Shown here: piece after piece, positions 51,361-60,210 of the stretch
How the letters are laid out: each line of letters starts with the position of its first letter
Position numbering within the stretch: the first letter of the stretch is position 1
Source: Pseudodesulfovibrio nedwellii
GTDB lineage: Bacteria > Desulfobacterota > Desulfovibrionia > Desulfovibrionales > Desulfovibrionaceae
Assembly (NCBI RefSeq): GCF_027923765.1
Contig: NZ_AP026709.1
Location: forward strand, 62,001 to 126,000
Direction of reading: 5' to 3'
DNA length: 64,000 nucleotides
Program-made: the position numbers and the translations under genes
Notes under the pieces: model-generated
Seen by the model: only the letters and a program-made list of their open reading frames with translations
The model's database searches: none
Told to the model about the DNA's origin: nothing

Positions 51361-53811
51361 GTGACACAATCGAATCAGAACAACAGACCAGGAATGTCGC
51401 GTCGTCAATTCCTCGGTTATTCCGCAGCCGCTGGTGTTGCGACATCGTTGTTGGGACCATCCATGCTCGGGACAGCCATGGCCGGAAGCCCTGAAATGAA
51501 CGCAGGTTCCTGTGCTACTTTCTGGGGCATTTTCAAGCTTCAGGCTCAGAATGGCAAGATCGTGAAATCCGAACCTTTCGGCAAGGACAGCTCCGTCAAC
51601 GAGATGACCACTAATATGCCGGGATACGTTCATTCTCCCGCTCGTATCAAGTACCCCATGGTACGCAAGGGCTTTCTGAAAGATGGTTACAAGTCTGATA
51701 CTTCTGAACGAGGTAAAGGCGAGTTTGTTCGAGTCAGCTGGGATAAGGCCGGTGAGCTGATTGCCGACAACCTTTATCGTATAACCAAGGAGTATGGACA
51801 GGATTCCGTCTATTCCACTCCCAGTGGGTGGTACATGTTGGGTAAGGTTAACTCGGCAGGCGCCTGCATGAGCCGTCTTTCCAACTTGATGGGTGGTTTT
51901 GTCCGTGCCGTGGGTGATTATTCAACCGGTGCTTCGCAGGTCATCATGCCGTATGTTGTTGGTAATATGGAAGTCTATAGCCAGCAGACTTCATGGCCCG
52001 TGATCGTTGAAAATTCCGATGTGGTTGTCATCTGGGGCGGAAATCCGATGAACACGTTGCGCATCTCCTGGCCAGCTCCGACCCATAAGGGAATCGAGAG
52101 TTTTGAGGAGTTGAAGAAGCGCGGCAAGCGTCTCATTTTTATTGATCCGACCCGTAACGAATCCATTCAGGAATTGGGCGGCGAATGGATTGCTCCGCGT
52201 CCCAATACCGATGTCGCCATGATGTTGGGCATTGCGTATACGGTTCATGAAAAAGGACTGACAGACAAGTCGTTTATGGAAGAGTATACAAGCGGCTTCG
52301 ACAAGTTCCTTCCTTATCTGCTTGGTGAATCCGATGGTCAGCCAAAAACACCTGAATGGGCAGAATCCGTCTGCGGTGTGCCCGCCAAGACAATGCGTGA
52401 ATTGGCCGAAGTTTTTGCCAAGAACCGTACGATTTTGATGAGTGGTTGGGGTATCCAACGTGCCGACCATGGTGAGCAACCTCACTGGATGTTGGTAACT
52501 TTGGCGTGCATGCTCGGTCAGATCGGTCTGCCCGGTGGTGGCTTCAGTATTGGTCATTTGTATTCCAATCAGGGAACTCCGTTTGCAAACGCTCCGAGTG
52601 TCCCCGGTATGTCCGGCGGCAAGACGCCTGAAGGTGCTCCTACACCGATTCCCACCGCACGGAATATCGATATGCTGCTGAATCCCGGAAAAATTATTGA
52701 TTATAATGGTCGCAAGGTGAAATATCCCGACATCAAGATGATTTACAACGGTTTTGCCAACTCCCATACCCGTCAGCCGCAACGTGAATCCGCTATCAGG
52801 GCATGGCAGAAACCCGAGTGCATTGTTGTTCATGAAATGTTCTGGACACCCACCGCACGGATGGCAGACATCGTGCTGCCTATCTCCACGCCAGCCGAGT
52901 GCATGGATATGACGACCAGTGAAGACGGACGTTTCCTGATTCCGTTGAAGCCAGCTATCAAGCCGCAGTACGAATCCAAGCCGACCTTTGATGCTTTTGC
53001 CTTTGTCGCAGGCAAGCTCGGTATTGGTTCTCAGTTCACCGAGGGCAAGAGTGGCGCACAATGGCTTGAATCCTTCTATAATCAGGCCATGGCTGATGCA
53101 AAACGTAAAGGTTTGACCATGCCTGCCTTCAAGGAGTTCTGGGACAAAGGTGAAATTCTTGAATTCAAGGTGCCCGAATCCGCCAAGACGTGGGTTCGTT
53201 ATAATGAGTATCGCGAAGATCCGCTTCTTGAGCCGTTGGGAACGCCTTCCGGCAAGATCGAAATCTATTCCAACGCGATTGCCAAAATGGGGTATGATGA
53301 CTGCAAGGCGTATCCTTCTTGGATTGAGCCGACCGAGTGGCTTGGATGCGAGAAGGCCAAGACCTATCCTTTGCATTTGATGACCTCTCACCCCAGACAT
53401 CGCCTGCATTCGCAGATGAACCATGTGAAGGCACTCCGCAAACTGTACACTGTACAGGGACGCGAACCTGTGTGGATCAGCGTGGAAGACGCCAAGGCCC
53501 GTGGAATCAAGGATGGCGAGGTTGTACGCATCTTCAATGATCGTGGTGCCGTTTTGGCAGGAGCCATGGTAACTGACAACCTTCGTCAGGGAGTCGTTCG
53601 TCTTTGTGAAGGCGGTTGGTATGATCCCATCGAACCGGGAAAATCTGGGTCTATGTGCGCTTACGGTAGTGCCAATGTCCTGACTCTGGACAAGGGAAGC
53701 TCCAAGTTGGCGCAAGCAGTCAATGCCAACACCAGTCTGGTGCAGATTGAGAAATACAAGGGTAAACTGCCTGAAATAACTGTGTTTGATGCACCCAAGG
53801 GTACAATGTAA
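51361..53811 (+). CDS. torA: trimethylamine-N-oxide reductase
   Basis: 816 residues from GTG 51361 with ACGGAGG 9 bases before. Tat signal MSRRQFLGYSAAAGVATSLL, cleavage near AMA. Single-subunit periplasmic bis-MGD enzyme with no N-terminal Fe-S ligand set: the usual CxxC site is replaced by CATFWGIFKLQAQNGKI. AVGDYSTGASQ supplies the Ser Mo ligand; GWGIQRADHGEQPHW and EDGRFLIPLKPA are TorA/DorA-like. Substrate TMAO is expected; DMSO and biotin sulfoxide are alternatives in this family. The neighbours torC and torD fix the assignment. Confidence 0.93.
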   Translation: MTQSNQNNRPGMSRRQFLGYSAAAGVATSLLGPSMLGTAMAGSPEMNAGSCATFWGIFKLQAQNGKIVKSEPFGKDSSVNEMTTNMPGYVHSPARIKYPMVRKGFLKDGYKSDTSERGKGEFVRVSWDKAGELIADNLYRITKEYGQDSVYSTPSGWYMLGKVNSAGACMSRLSNLMGGFVRAVGDYSTGASQVIMPYVVGNMEVYSQQTSWPVIVENSDVVVIWGGNPMNTLRISWPAPTHKGIESFEELKKRGKRLIFIDPTRNESIQELGGEWIAPRPNTDVAMMLGIAYTVHEKGLTDKSFMEEYTSGFDKFLPYLLGESDGQPKTPEWAESVCGVPAKTMRELAEVFAKNRTILMSGWGIQRADHGEQPHWMLVTLACMLGQIGLPGGGFSIGHLYSNQGTPFANAPSVPGMSGGKTPEGAPTPIPTARNIDMLLNPGKIIDYNGRKVKYPDIKMIYNGFANSHTRQPQRESAIRAWQKPECIVVHEMFWTPTARMADIVLPISTPAECMDMTTSEDGRFLIPLKPAIKPQYESKPTFDAFAFVAGKLGIGSQFTEGKSGAQWLESFYNQAMADAKRKGLTMPAFKEFWDKGEILEFKVPESAKTWVRYNEYREDPLLEPLGTPSGKIEIYSNAIAKMGYDDCKAYPSWIEPTEWLGCEKAKTYPLHLMTSHPRHRLHSQMNHVKALRKLYTVQGREPVWISVEDAKARGIKDGEVVRIFNDRGAVLAGAMVTDNLRQGVVRLCEGGWYDPIEPGKSGSMCAYGSANVLTLDKGSSKLAQAVNANTSLVQIEKYKGKLPEITVFDAPKGTM

Positions 53812-53834
53812 CCGGTTTTCATTCAGTCGGTATC

Positions 53835-53872
53835 AAAGGCCTTCCTCGATTCCTCCTGAGGAGGGCCTTTTT
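53835..53872 (+). terminator. intrinsic terminator after torA
   Basis: AAGGCCTTCCTC pairs with GAGGAGGGCCTT (one wobble) and a T run follows. A second, similar hairpin lies 30 bases further. Confidence 0.82.
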
Positions 53873-53906
53873 CTCTGCTATGAAAATACACCCTTTTGAA
53901 TGAAAA

Positions 53907-53940
53907 GATCTTTGGCTTGTAGCCGAAGGTCTTTTTTTCT
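53907..53940 (+). terminator. second hairpin terminator
   Basis: AGATCTTTGGCT and AGCCGAAGGTCT pair with wobbles around TGT and are followed by T7. With the previous hairpin it isolates tor from tpx. Confidence 0.65.
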
Positions 53941-53942
53941 CG

Positions 53943-53972
53943 TTGACTTATTTCTGCTTCGTAGGTGATAAT
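53943..53972 (+). promoter_or_regulatory. sigma-70 promoter of tpx
   Basis: TTGACT (53943-53948), 18-base spacer, GATAAT (53967-53972), about 40 bases before the tpx ATG. A strong match overall. Confidence 0.7.
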
Positions 53973-54011
53973 AGTTACTTGGATAATAACCTTGTTAGCG
54001 AAGGAGAAAAT

Positions 54012-54530
54012 ATGAGTGAACGAACTGGAGTTATTACTTTTCAAGGGAATCCGTTGACCTTGGTTGGTCCCGAAATCAAAGTTGGGGACATTGCTCCTGA
54101 TTTTACTGTTGCCGCCAATGATCTGTCTCCTGCCACTTTGGCCGATTATGCAGGTAAAGTGTTGATTATCGCAGCTGTGCCGTCTTTGGATACTCCCGTG
54201 TGTGACATGGAAACCCGTCGTTTCAATACCGAGGCTGCAGCCCTTGGCGATGATGTTAAAATTCTGACTGTCAGCATGGATCTGCCGTTTGCACAGGCCC
54301 GTTGGTGCGGGGCAGCAGGAGTCGAAGCCGTCCAGACATTGTCTGACCATGCCGGCGCTTCCTTTGGTGAAAACTGGGGGACGCTTATCAAGGAACTGCG
54401 CCTTTTGACCCGTGCGGTTTTCGTGGTCGGCAAGGATAGAAAGGTCGAATATGTCGAATATTTGAAGGAAATCACTGAAGAACCAGACTATGCAACAGTC
54501 CTTGAGGCCGTACGAAAAGTTATTGGCTAG
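54012..54530 (+). CDS. tpx: thiol peroxidase (atypical 2-Cys peroxiredoxin)
   Basis: Reduces hydroperoxides with thioredoxin. 172 residues. Peroxidatic Cys64 in PSLDTPVCDMETRRFN and resolving Cys99 in ARWCGAAGVE, as in Tpx. AAGGAG precedes ATG 54012. It is a single-gene unit with its own promoter and terminator, expected for oxidative defence in an anaerobe. Confidence 0.95.
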   Translation: MSERTGVITFQGNPLTLVGPEIKVGDIAPDFTVAANDLSPATLADYAGKVLIIAAVPSLDTPVCDMETRRFNTEAAALGDDVKILTVSMDLPFAQARWCGAAGVEAVQTLSDHAGASFGENWGTLIKELRLLTRAVFVVGKDRKVEYVEYLKEITEEPDYATVLEAVRKVIG

Positions 54531-54548
54531 CAGTTTTGTCTCATTAAA

Positions 54549-54588
54549 ATAGTCCGTCTTTCTTGAAGGAAAGGCGGATTTTTTTTGT
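54549..54588 (+). terminator. intrinsic terminator after tpx
   Basis: TCCGTCTTTC and GAAAGGCGGA (one wobble) around a 6-base loop, followed by a run of eight T. Confidence 0.85.
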
Positions 54589-54654
54589 TGCATACTTCAT
54601 CCACTTGTTTTGCTGCTCTGGACCTTGGTTCATGGCTGGGGTATATCGAAACGC

Positions 54655-55359
54655 ATGTCACGACAGACCATTATATTGATCGAAGATGAAGTCGCCATCG
54701 CGGATGCTGTTTCGTTTGCATTGCAGCAGGAAGATTTCCTTGTGCGGCATTATACGCTTGGGCGGGAAGGGCTGGCTGATTATCATGCACACGGGGCCGA
54801 CCTGATTATTTTGGATGTCGGCCTGCCGGATATTAGCGGGCTTGCTGTGTGTCGGGAATTGCGGATTGAGTCTCGTGTTCCGGTGATCTTTTTGACAGCC
54901 AAGAGCGATGAGATCGACAGGGTGATGGGGCTGGAGATTGGTGGGGATGACTATGTAACCAAGCCATTCAGCCCGAGGGAGTTGGTCGCTCGCGTGCGGG
55001 CCATACTCCGTCGAACCAACGGGGAACCGATGGATGTCGTCACGCCTTTCGTCTCGACTTCAGATGCGCTTTTTCAAGTGAATGAAGAGAGTGGCGTTGT
55101 GATTTTTGCCGGGGTCGAGCTTTCATTGACCCGTCATGAATTTTTTGTCCTTGCGACTCTCCTTTCTCAGCCGGGGCGTGTGTTCAGTCGTTCTCAGATT
55201 ATGGAGCAGGCATGGGAATCTCCTGAGACCAGTTTGGAGCGATCTGTTGATACCCACATAAAGTCATTGCGTGCCAAGTTGCGCGAGGTTCTTCCCGATG
55301 TTGACCCTATCGTCACCAAACGAGGCTTTGGGTATACCATTGAGGTGGACCAAACATGA
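54655..55359 (+). CDS. creB: OmpR-family response regulator CreB
   Basis: 234 residues from ATG 54655. Receiver with acidic pocket IEDE and phosphoacceptor Asp54 (LIILDVGLPD), KPFSPRE near 105, and a C-terminal winged helix (VELSLTRHEFFVLATLL, then RSVDTHIKSLRAKLR). Followed with a 4-base overlap by creC and then creD, which gives the assignment. In E. coli CreBC responds to carbon source and envelope stress and controls creD. Confidence 0.88.
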   Translation: MSRQTIILIEDEVAIADAVSFALQQEDFLVRHYTLGREGLADYHAHGADLIILDVGLPDISGLAVCRELRIESRVPVIFLTAKSDEIDRVMGLEIGGDDYVTKPFSPRELVARVRAILRRTNGEPMDVVTPFVSTSDALFQVNEESGVVIFAGVELSLTRHEFFVLATLLSQPGRVFSRSQIMEQAWESPETSLERSVDTHIKSLRAKLREVLPDVDPIVTKRGFGYTIEVDQT

Positions 55360-56780
55360 GTTTGCGTTTGCGTCTGTTTATAGCCTTTGCCGTCATGGTC
55401 GGGTTGAGTCTGTTTTTTGTGCTCGATATTGTGACCGATGAACTCAAGCCAGCCATGCGTCAGTCCATGGAAGAAACACTCATTGATACCTCCATCATGC
55501 TCGCAGAGTTCGCGCGTGAAGACTTTCGTGAGGGAGTCTTCAAGGATGGGCATCTACTTGAGGCTCTTGATCGGTATACCAAAGCCAGTCCTGATGCACT
55601 CGTATGGGGTGTGCGCAAACAGAAAACCGACCACAGGATTTATGTCACTGATGCACGCGGCACAGTGCTTTACGATTCGGATGGAGGCAAGGCTGTTGGC
55701 CGAGATTATTCCCGGTGGAATGATGTTTATCTGACATTGCGGGGTAAATACGGGGCGCGTTCCACCCCCTCCGGTGAGGATGGAAAGTCGGTCATGTATG
55801 TGGCGGCACCAATTTATAATGATGCCAATAAACTGGTTGGTGTTTTGTCCGTTGGCAAGCCTACTGCCAGTATAGAACCGTATTTCATGAAGGCGCGGAA
55901 CACTATTATTCAGGCGAGTGTCTCATTGTTTCTTGCCGCGCTTGTTGTTGCCCTGTTGTTGGCATGGTGGCACGGGCGAGATGTAACTCGGTTGGTTGCA
56001 TATACCGATGATCGTGCTCGAGGACGGCAAACACGACAACCACGGCTTGGTGCGTCGGAGATGAAACGCCTTGGTGCAGCCGTGGAAAAGATGCGCGTGG
56101 AATTGGAAGGCAAAGAATATGTGGAACAGTATGTTCATTCGTTGACCCATGAGTTGAAATCACCAATCACCGCCATTACCGGGGCCGTTGAAATTCTTGA
56201 ATCACCTGATTTAAGTGATACGGATCGACGACGTTTTCTGCATCATATCGGCGCGGAAAACAGTCGTATGAGACAGATTATCGAGCGGTTGTTACTTTTG
56301 GCTTCTCTTGAGAAGCAGGAGGCTCTGAACAATCCTGCCGAAGTGGATATTGCAACGCAGTTGAACACTCTGCTTGAGGCCCAAGAAGTGCGGTTGTCTG
56401 CGTCGAATATTACTCTTGAGCGCCAAATACCTGACTCTCTCCTCTTGCTGGGGGAGGGCTTTCTCATCACTCAGGCATTGGATAATTTGTTGGGTAATGC
56501 TTTGGACTTTGTTCCTCAAGGTGGAACCCTTTCGGTGTTGGCGTATAGTGAAAATACGGGTGCCGTTGTTGAAGTGACGAACTCTGGTGATCCCATCCCG
56601 GATTACGCCTTCGATAAGATTTTTAATCGGTTTTATTCACTTCCCCGTCCATCAGGCGGTATGAAGAGTACAGGGCTGGGATTGCCTTTTATTCGCGAAG
56701 TAGCCGAGTTGCATGGCGGTAGCATCAAGCTTGAGAATATCGAAGGTGGGGTGCGCGCCATATTGCGTCTTGCCGTGTAA
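55356..56780 (+). CDS. creC: sensor histidine kinase CreC
   Basis: 474 residues. Helix 1 RLFIAFAVMVGLSLFFVLDI, a periplasmic sensor region of about 150 residues, helix 2 SVSLFLAALVVALLLAWW, HAMP, HisKA SLTHELKSPITAI (phosphorylated His265) and an HATPase domain with NLLGNALDFVPQ and GLGLPFIREVAELHGG. Overlap with creB (ATGA) and downstream creD support CreC; length matches E. coli CreC (474). Confidence 0.9.
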   Translation: MSLRLRLFIAFAVMVGLSLFFVLDIVTDELKPAMRQSMEETLIDTSIMLAEFAREDFREGVFKDGHLLEALDRYTKASPDALVWGVRKQKTDHRIYVTDARGTVLYDSDGGKAVGRDYSRWNDVYLTLRGKYGARSTPSGEDGKSVMYVAAPIYNDANKLVGVLSVGKPTASIEPYFMKARNTIIQASVSLFLAALVVALLLAWWHGRDVTRLVAYTDDRARGRQTRQPRLGASEMKRLGAAVEKMRVELEGKEYVEQYVHSLTHELKSPITAITGAVEILESPDLSDTDRRRFLHHIGAENSRMRQIIERLLLLASLEKQEALNNPAEVDIATQLNTLLEAQEVRLSASNITLERQIPDSLLLLGEGFLITQALDNLLGNALDFVPQGGTLSVLAYSENTGAVVEVTNSGDPIPDYAFDKIFNRFYSLPRPSGGMKSTGLGLPFIREVAELHGGSIKLENIEGGVRAILRLAV

Positions 56781-56812
56781 AATTCCATTCCACATCAAAA
56801 ACACATATTCGC

Positions 56813-56828
56813 TTCACATTTATCCCAC
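56813..56828 (+). promoter_or_regulatory. partial cre-tag upstream of creD
   Basis: TTCAC-N6-CCCAC. The CreB binding motif in E. coli is TTCAC-N6-TTCAC, so the first repeat is perfect and the second has two changes. It lies 66 bases before the creD start. Confidence 0.35.
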
Positions 56829-56893
56829 AGGCCCGGTGCAGGGTCTCCTTGACGGTAACGAAATGAGAATTCGTCCACAAAAGGAGACGTTTG

Positions 56894-58276
56894 ATGAAAG
56901 GGTATCTGGGGAAATTTTTTGTGATTACGGTCCTGTCTCTGTTGTGCCTTATTCCATTGAGCATGGTGGAAGGGGTGATTTATGAACGGGATCAATTGCA
57001 CCGGGAAGTCGGGCATAAAATAGCATCGCAATATGCGGGATACCAGAGGTTGACTGCGCCGGTGCTGGTGGCAAATTATACAGTGGAAGAGGTCTCCTCC
57101 AGAGTTGTCATCGACGAGTTGACCAAGGAACAAAAGAAAGAAGAATTCAAGACCGAGAAGCGAGAGCATCTGTTTTTCGTGCCGAAAAGTACAAGAGTTA
57201 AAGGTGTGCTGCGCCCCAATGAGCTGCAACGCGGCATTTTTTCCATTCCGGTGTATACTTCCAAAATTCAGATTAATGGCACTTTTTCTGAAATTAAATT
57301 GCCGCAAGTCGGTCAGGTGGTGGATGGAAGACCTGTAATAGCTGTTTCATCCCTGACTCTTCTTATGCCTTTGAAGGAGCCTCGTGGCATTTCGACTCCG
57401 CCTTTATTGCAATTGAATGAGCGTGCAATGGACGTTCGCCCCAGCCATGAAAATTCGTTGATAAAGCAGTGGCCCACGGGGTTTTCGGCTTCGGTTGACC
57501 CCAGAACGGTGGAAGGACTTGCTTCAGTTTCTTTTTCCATGACACTTGATCTTCATGGTTCTCATGATTTGAGCTTTATTCCTTTGGGCGGTGAATACTC
57601 GGTAGATCTCCAATCCATTTGGCCGCATCCTCGATTTGATGGCGAGTATTTGCCTGCTACCCGTGAGGTGACACGGACCGGCTTCAAGGCACATTGGTCT
57701 GTTACGGAATTCGCCAACAGTGCCGGGTTGGGTGGCAAGGAATTGTTGAGTTGGGATCGTCCGGCGTTTGGCGTGGAACTGATAGATCCGGTGGATATTT
57801 ATACTCAGTCTGAGCGGGCTGTGAAATATGGATTCCTGTTTATTTTGTTGACGTTGGAGTTTTTTCTTCTCTTTGAAGTCTTGCGGGGAATGCGAATTCA
57901 TGTGGCCCAATACCTTTTTGTGGGGGCTGCTTTAACCATTTTTTATCTGCTGCTGATCTCTTTGGCTGAACATATTGGATTTGGGTTTGCCTATCTTGCG
58001 GCCAGTGTGGCGTGTGTGTCAGTGCTTACGGTGTATGTCCGCAGTATGGTCGGGAAAATGAAGGTTGCCATCGGATTTGGATGTGCCATTTCAGTTTTGT
58101 ATGGTGCGCTTTATTTCATCTTGCTTTCGGAACAGTATGCATTGGTGCTTGGTTCCGGGCTGTTGTTCACGATATTGGCTGCGACGATGTTTTTGACCCG
58201 TAATGTAGATTGGTACGAACTGGAAGGCTCAGTGGATTATACGAAGATGTTTCGCAAAAAGAAGAAGGTTGAATAG
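56894..58276 (+). CDS. creD: inner membrane protein CreD
   Basis: 460 residues from ATG 56894 (AAGGAGA 7 bases before). N-terminal helix FFVITVLSLLCLIPLSMVEG, a large periplasmic region (YQRLTAPVLVANY; SSLTLLMPLKEPRGI; RPAFGVELIDPVDIYTQSERAVKYG), and five to six C-terminal helices. It matches the CreD family, whose role is unknown but linked to colicin tolerance and beta-lactam response in enterobacteria and Aeromonas. A 113-base gap after creC holds a partial cre-tag. Confidence 0.9.
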   Translation: MKGYLGKFFVITVLSLLCLIPLSMVEGVIYERDQLHREVGHKIASQYAGYQRLTAPVLVANYTVEEVSSRVVIDELTKEQKKEEFKTEKREHLFFVPKSTRVKGVLRPNELQRGIFSIPVYTSKIQINGTFSEIKLPQVGQVVDGRPVIAVSSLTLLMPLKEPRGISTPPLLQLNERAMDVRPSHENSLIKQWPTGFSASVDPRTVEGLASVSFSMTLDLHGSHDLSFIPLGGEYSVDLQSIWPHPRFDGEYLPATREVTRTGFKAHWSVTEFANSAGLGGKELLSWDRPAFGVELIDPVDIYTQSERAVKYGFLFILLTLEFFLLFEVLRGMRIHVAQYLFVGAALTIFYLLLISLAEHIGFGFAYLAASVACVSVLTVYVRSMVGKMKVAIGFGCAISVLYGALYFILLSEQYALVLGSGLLFTILAATMFLTRNVDWYELEGSVDYTKMFRKKKKVE

Positions 58277-58293
58277 ATCGTTTATTGAATAGC

Positions 58294-58330
58294 AAAGCCC
58301 CTTGCCGAGTTGGCAAGGGGCTTTTTATTT
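58294..58330. terminator. bidirectional intrinsic terminator
   Basis: AAAGCCCCTTGCC (58294-58306) and GGCAAGGGGCTTT (58312-58324) with a 5-base loop and T/A tracts on both sides. It separates creD (+) from the selenoprotein gene (-). Confidence 0.92.
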
Positions 58331-58357
58331 TGGTCGCTATGAAATTGATTCTCTGCA

Positions 58358-58651
58358 TCAGGCGTTCAGCGGAGTCAGGACAACTTCCTTGTTTTCGTTG
58401 AATTGCAGAGAATACGTTTTCCCATATTTTTCCAGAAAGTCTTCTTCTGCGGTGAACGGAACACCATTTATTTCAATTTGTACATCATCATCTTCATCCG
58501 GTTCGTCCATGCCCAGACCGAGCACTATTTTCGCGTGTCAGCCTCCGCCGACTTTGTATTCGCGCAGTCGAATACAGGTTTCCTCATCTTCGTCTTCAAG
58601 CATGGCCCGGAGCTTTTCAAGCATTTCTTCCGGGACGGTCAGTTCAAACAT
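58358..58651 (-). CDS. HesB-like selenoprotein (in-frame UGA read as selenocysteine)
   Basis: 97 residues if the TGA at 58540-58538 is read as Sec38. The frame is continuous on both sides: MFELTVPEEMLEKLRAML... then REYKVGGG-U-HAKIVLGLGMDEPDEDDD, ending VVLTPLNA. Small HesB/IscA-related proteins have a Cys at this GGG position, and HesB-like proteins are a known bacterial selenoprotein family. A bSECIS-like hairpin begins 12 nucleotides after the UGA: stem GUGCUC/GGGCAU, loop GGUCU, at 58525-58509. CGAGGG gives a ribosome site. The product is acidic in the middle. A likely role is Fe-S or redox chemistry beside the GRE genes. Ordinary gene callers would miss or split it. Confidence 0.85.
58509..58525 (-). 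promoter_or_regulatory. bacterial SECIS hairpin
   Basis: Stem GUGCUC with GGGCAU (six pairs, two of them G-U), loop GGUCU with exposed GU. The apical loop starts 18 nucleotides after the UGA, within the usual spacing of bacterial SECIS elements. Confidence 0.75.
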
Positions 58652-58674
58652 ATCGTTACCCTCGTTGATTGTGG

Positions 58675-59217
58675 TTAGAATCTGACGGGCTTGAGCCCGT
58701 GTGTGGCAAATGTTCCAGTATGGTAGTTGATGATTTCATCATCGGCGTTCTCTGCCTTTTGCAGTGAGTCGGGGTGGAGAAGCAAATCGGCGCAGATGGC
58801 TGTCGCCGATTCCACGTAATCGAGACAGACTCCTTTGGAATCGGAATTTGGATCGCGGTCCTTGCTCAAATCCCGGCAACAGATGCTGCCGTATTGAGTC
58901 AAGAAACGATCATATAATGCCTTTGATGCCTTTCGAACTTCATCATCATCGGTGGGCAGGGGGCCTTTTCCGAGAATGAGACTTTGGGCCATGACCGCAC
59001 CTGCCAATGCGCCGCAAACACATCCCGCATCGCCGATACCACCACAGAATCCTTTGGATATCGCAATGAGAATGTCTTGTGACAAGCCGCCGTCGAATTT
59101 CCGGTTGATGACCGTGAGTACTGCCTCGGAGCAGCACATTGAGCCATTGCCGTATAATTCTCTGGCTGTCGTGCCGGATTGTATAATGAGGCGTGTATCC
59201 TGGGAGCGGGGTTCCAT
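58675..59217 (-). CDS. C_GCAxxG_C_C family redox protein
   Basis: 180 residues from ATG 59217, chosen because GAGAGGA precedes it and earlier in-frame codons overlap the activase gene. Cysteine pattern SMCCSEAVL, GGIGDAGCVCGALAGAVM, then SICCRDL and GVCLDYV, as in the C_GCAxxG_C_C family of putative redox-active or metal-binding proteins. Function is unknown. It lies 20 bases after the activase gene and 23 bases before the selenoprotein gene, so all belong to one operon. Confidence 0.8.
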   Translation of the reverse strand: MEPRSQDTRLIIQSGTTARELYGNGSMCCSEAVLTVINRKFDGGLSQDILIAISKGFCGGIGDAGCVCGALAGAVMAQSLILGKGPLPTDDDEVRKASKALYDRFLTQYGSICCRDLSKDRDPNSDSKGVCLDYVESATAICADLLLHPDSLQKAENADDEIINYHTGTFATHGLKPVRF

Positions 59218-59237
59218 CGTGTGTCCTCTCTGATTGC

Positions 59238-60131
59238 CTATACAATCACGGTGTTGAGGCCGTGGTTTGCAAATCGTTCGAGAATGACATCCAGTTGTTC
59301 CGGCGTGTATTCGCCAGACATGCGGTAGGCCCACCCGAGAGCGGCGTATTTGTTGCGGCCAAAAGCGTGACACGGCATGACTTCGATTTCAGGGCTATCA
59401 AATTCCTTGAAGAATTCTGCCATGGCGGCGATATTTTCGTCTGAATCGTTCATCCCCGGCATCAGGGGCATGCGGAGGCGGACCTGTGTTTTTGAATTCA
59501 AGGCGGTTCGCAGATTGCGCAGAATTATTGTATTGTCTTGTCCTGTTAATTTTTTGTGCTGTTCAGGGTCCATGTGTTTGCAGTCAAACAAAAAAAGATC
59601 AGCCAATTCAATGGTTCTATCAAAGCGTTCAACGGGACAGAAACCGCAAGTATCCACGGTTACATGAAACCCTTCCTCATGTGCAGCACGTACCATATCC
59701 AAAAAGAATTCTCCGCCGGATGTTGGTTCTCCTCCGCCAAAGGTAACTCCGCCGTCAGAGTTTTCATAGAACAGAGCGTCTTTGCGCACGACATCCATGA
59801 CGTCTTCAACGGTCATTTCCTTACCGGACATTTCACGGGCTTTGCTGGGGCAAACTTCGGCACATTTGCCACAGTCGGTACATTTTTCGAGGTCACGGCC
59901 GAATTTTTCGTCCATTGGCATGACGGCTCCGTTGGGGCAGATCTCCATGCAGGCTCCGCATCCGGTGCACAGTGATTCAAAAAACATCATCTGCGGGGAG
60001 GATTTTTGAGATTCCGGATTACTGCACCAGAGGCAGGAGAGCGGACAGCCTTTCAAAAAAACCGTGGTTCGTAACCCCGGGCCATCCTGAACAGACATTC
60101 GTTGGATATTGTAAACCATTCCCTGACTCAT
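59238..60131 (-). CDS. glycyl radical enzyme activating enzyme (radical SAM)
   Basis: 297 residues. Radical SAM cluster CPLSCLWC (C29, C33, C36) followed by two extra [4Fe-4S] motifs, CTGCGACMEIC (55-65) and CTDCGKCAEVC (84-94), then GGVTFGGGEPT and VDTCGF. This is the activase type used by GREs other than pyruvate formate-lyase. It abstracts hydrogen from the Gly of the downstream-coded partner (here Gly793 of the GRE, whose gene is first in the operon). A hairpin in the 135-base gap to the GRE gene may reduce its expression. The specificity follows from context. Confidence 0.93.
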   Translation of the reverse strand: MSQGMVYNIQRMSVQDGPGLRTTVFLKGCPLSCLWCSNPESQKSSPQMMFFESLCTGCGACMEICPNGAVMPMDEKFGRDLEKCTDCGKCAEVCPSKAREMSGKEMTVEDVMDVVRKDALFYENSDGGVTFGGGEPTSGGEFFLDMVRAAHEEGFHVTVDTCGFCPVERFDRTIELADLFLFDCKHMDPEQHKKLTGQDNTIILRNLRTALNSKTQVRLRMPLMPGMNDSDENIAAMAEFFKEFDSPEIEVMPCHAFGRNKYAALGWAYRMSGEYTPEQLDVILERFANHGLNTVIV

Positions 60132-60210
60132 AAGTGTCTCCGCAGATAGTTGTTTTGAGTTTTACCATGGGGGCAGGCGTGTCCCCGTATTGAGTGTGTC
60201 GAAAAAGGGG

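Noticed and set aside
58538-58540. Treating the TGA in the HesB-like gene as a nonsense mutation or sequencing error
   Set aside because: The downstream half keeps frame and family-like sequence, the codon is at the known Cys/Sec position, and a bSECIS hairpin follows at the right distance.
58302-58685. Plus-strand reading frames after creD
   Set aside because: They are antisense shadows of the selenoprotein gene, with serine-rich composition and no ribosome site.
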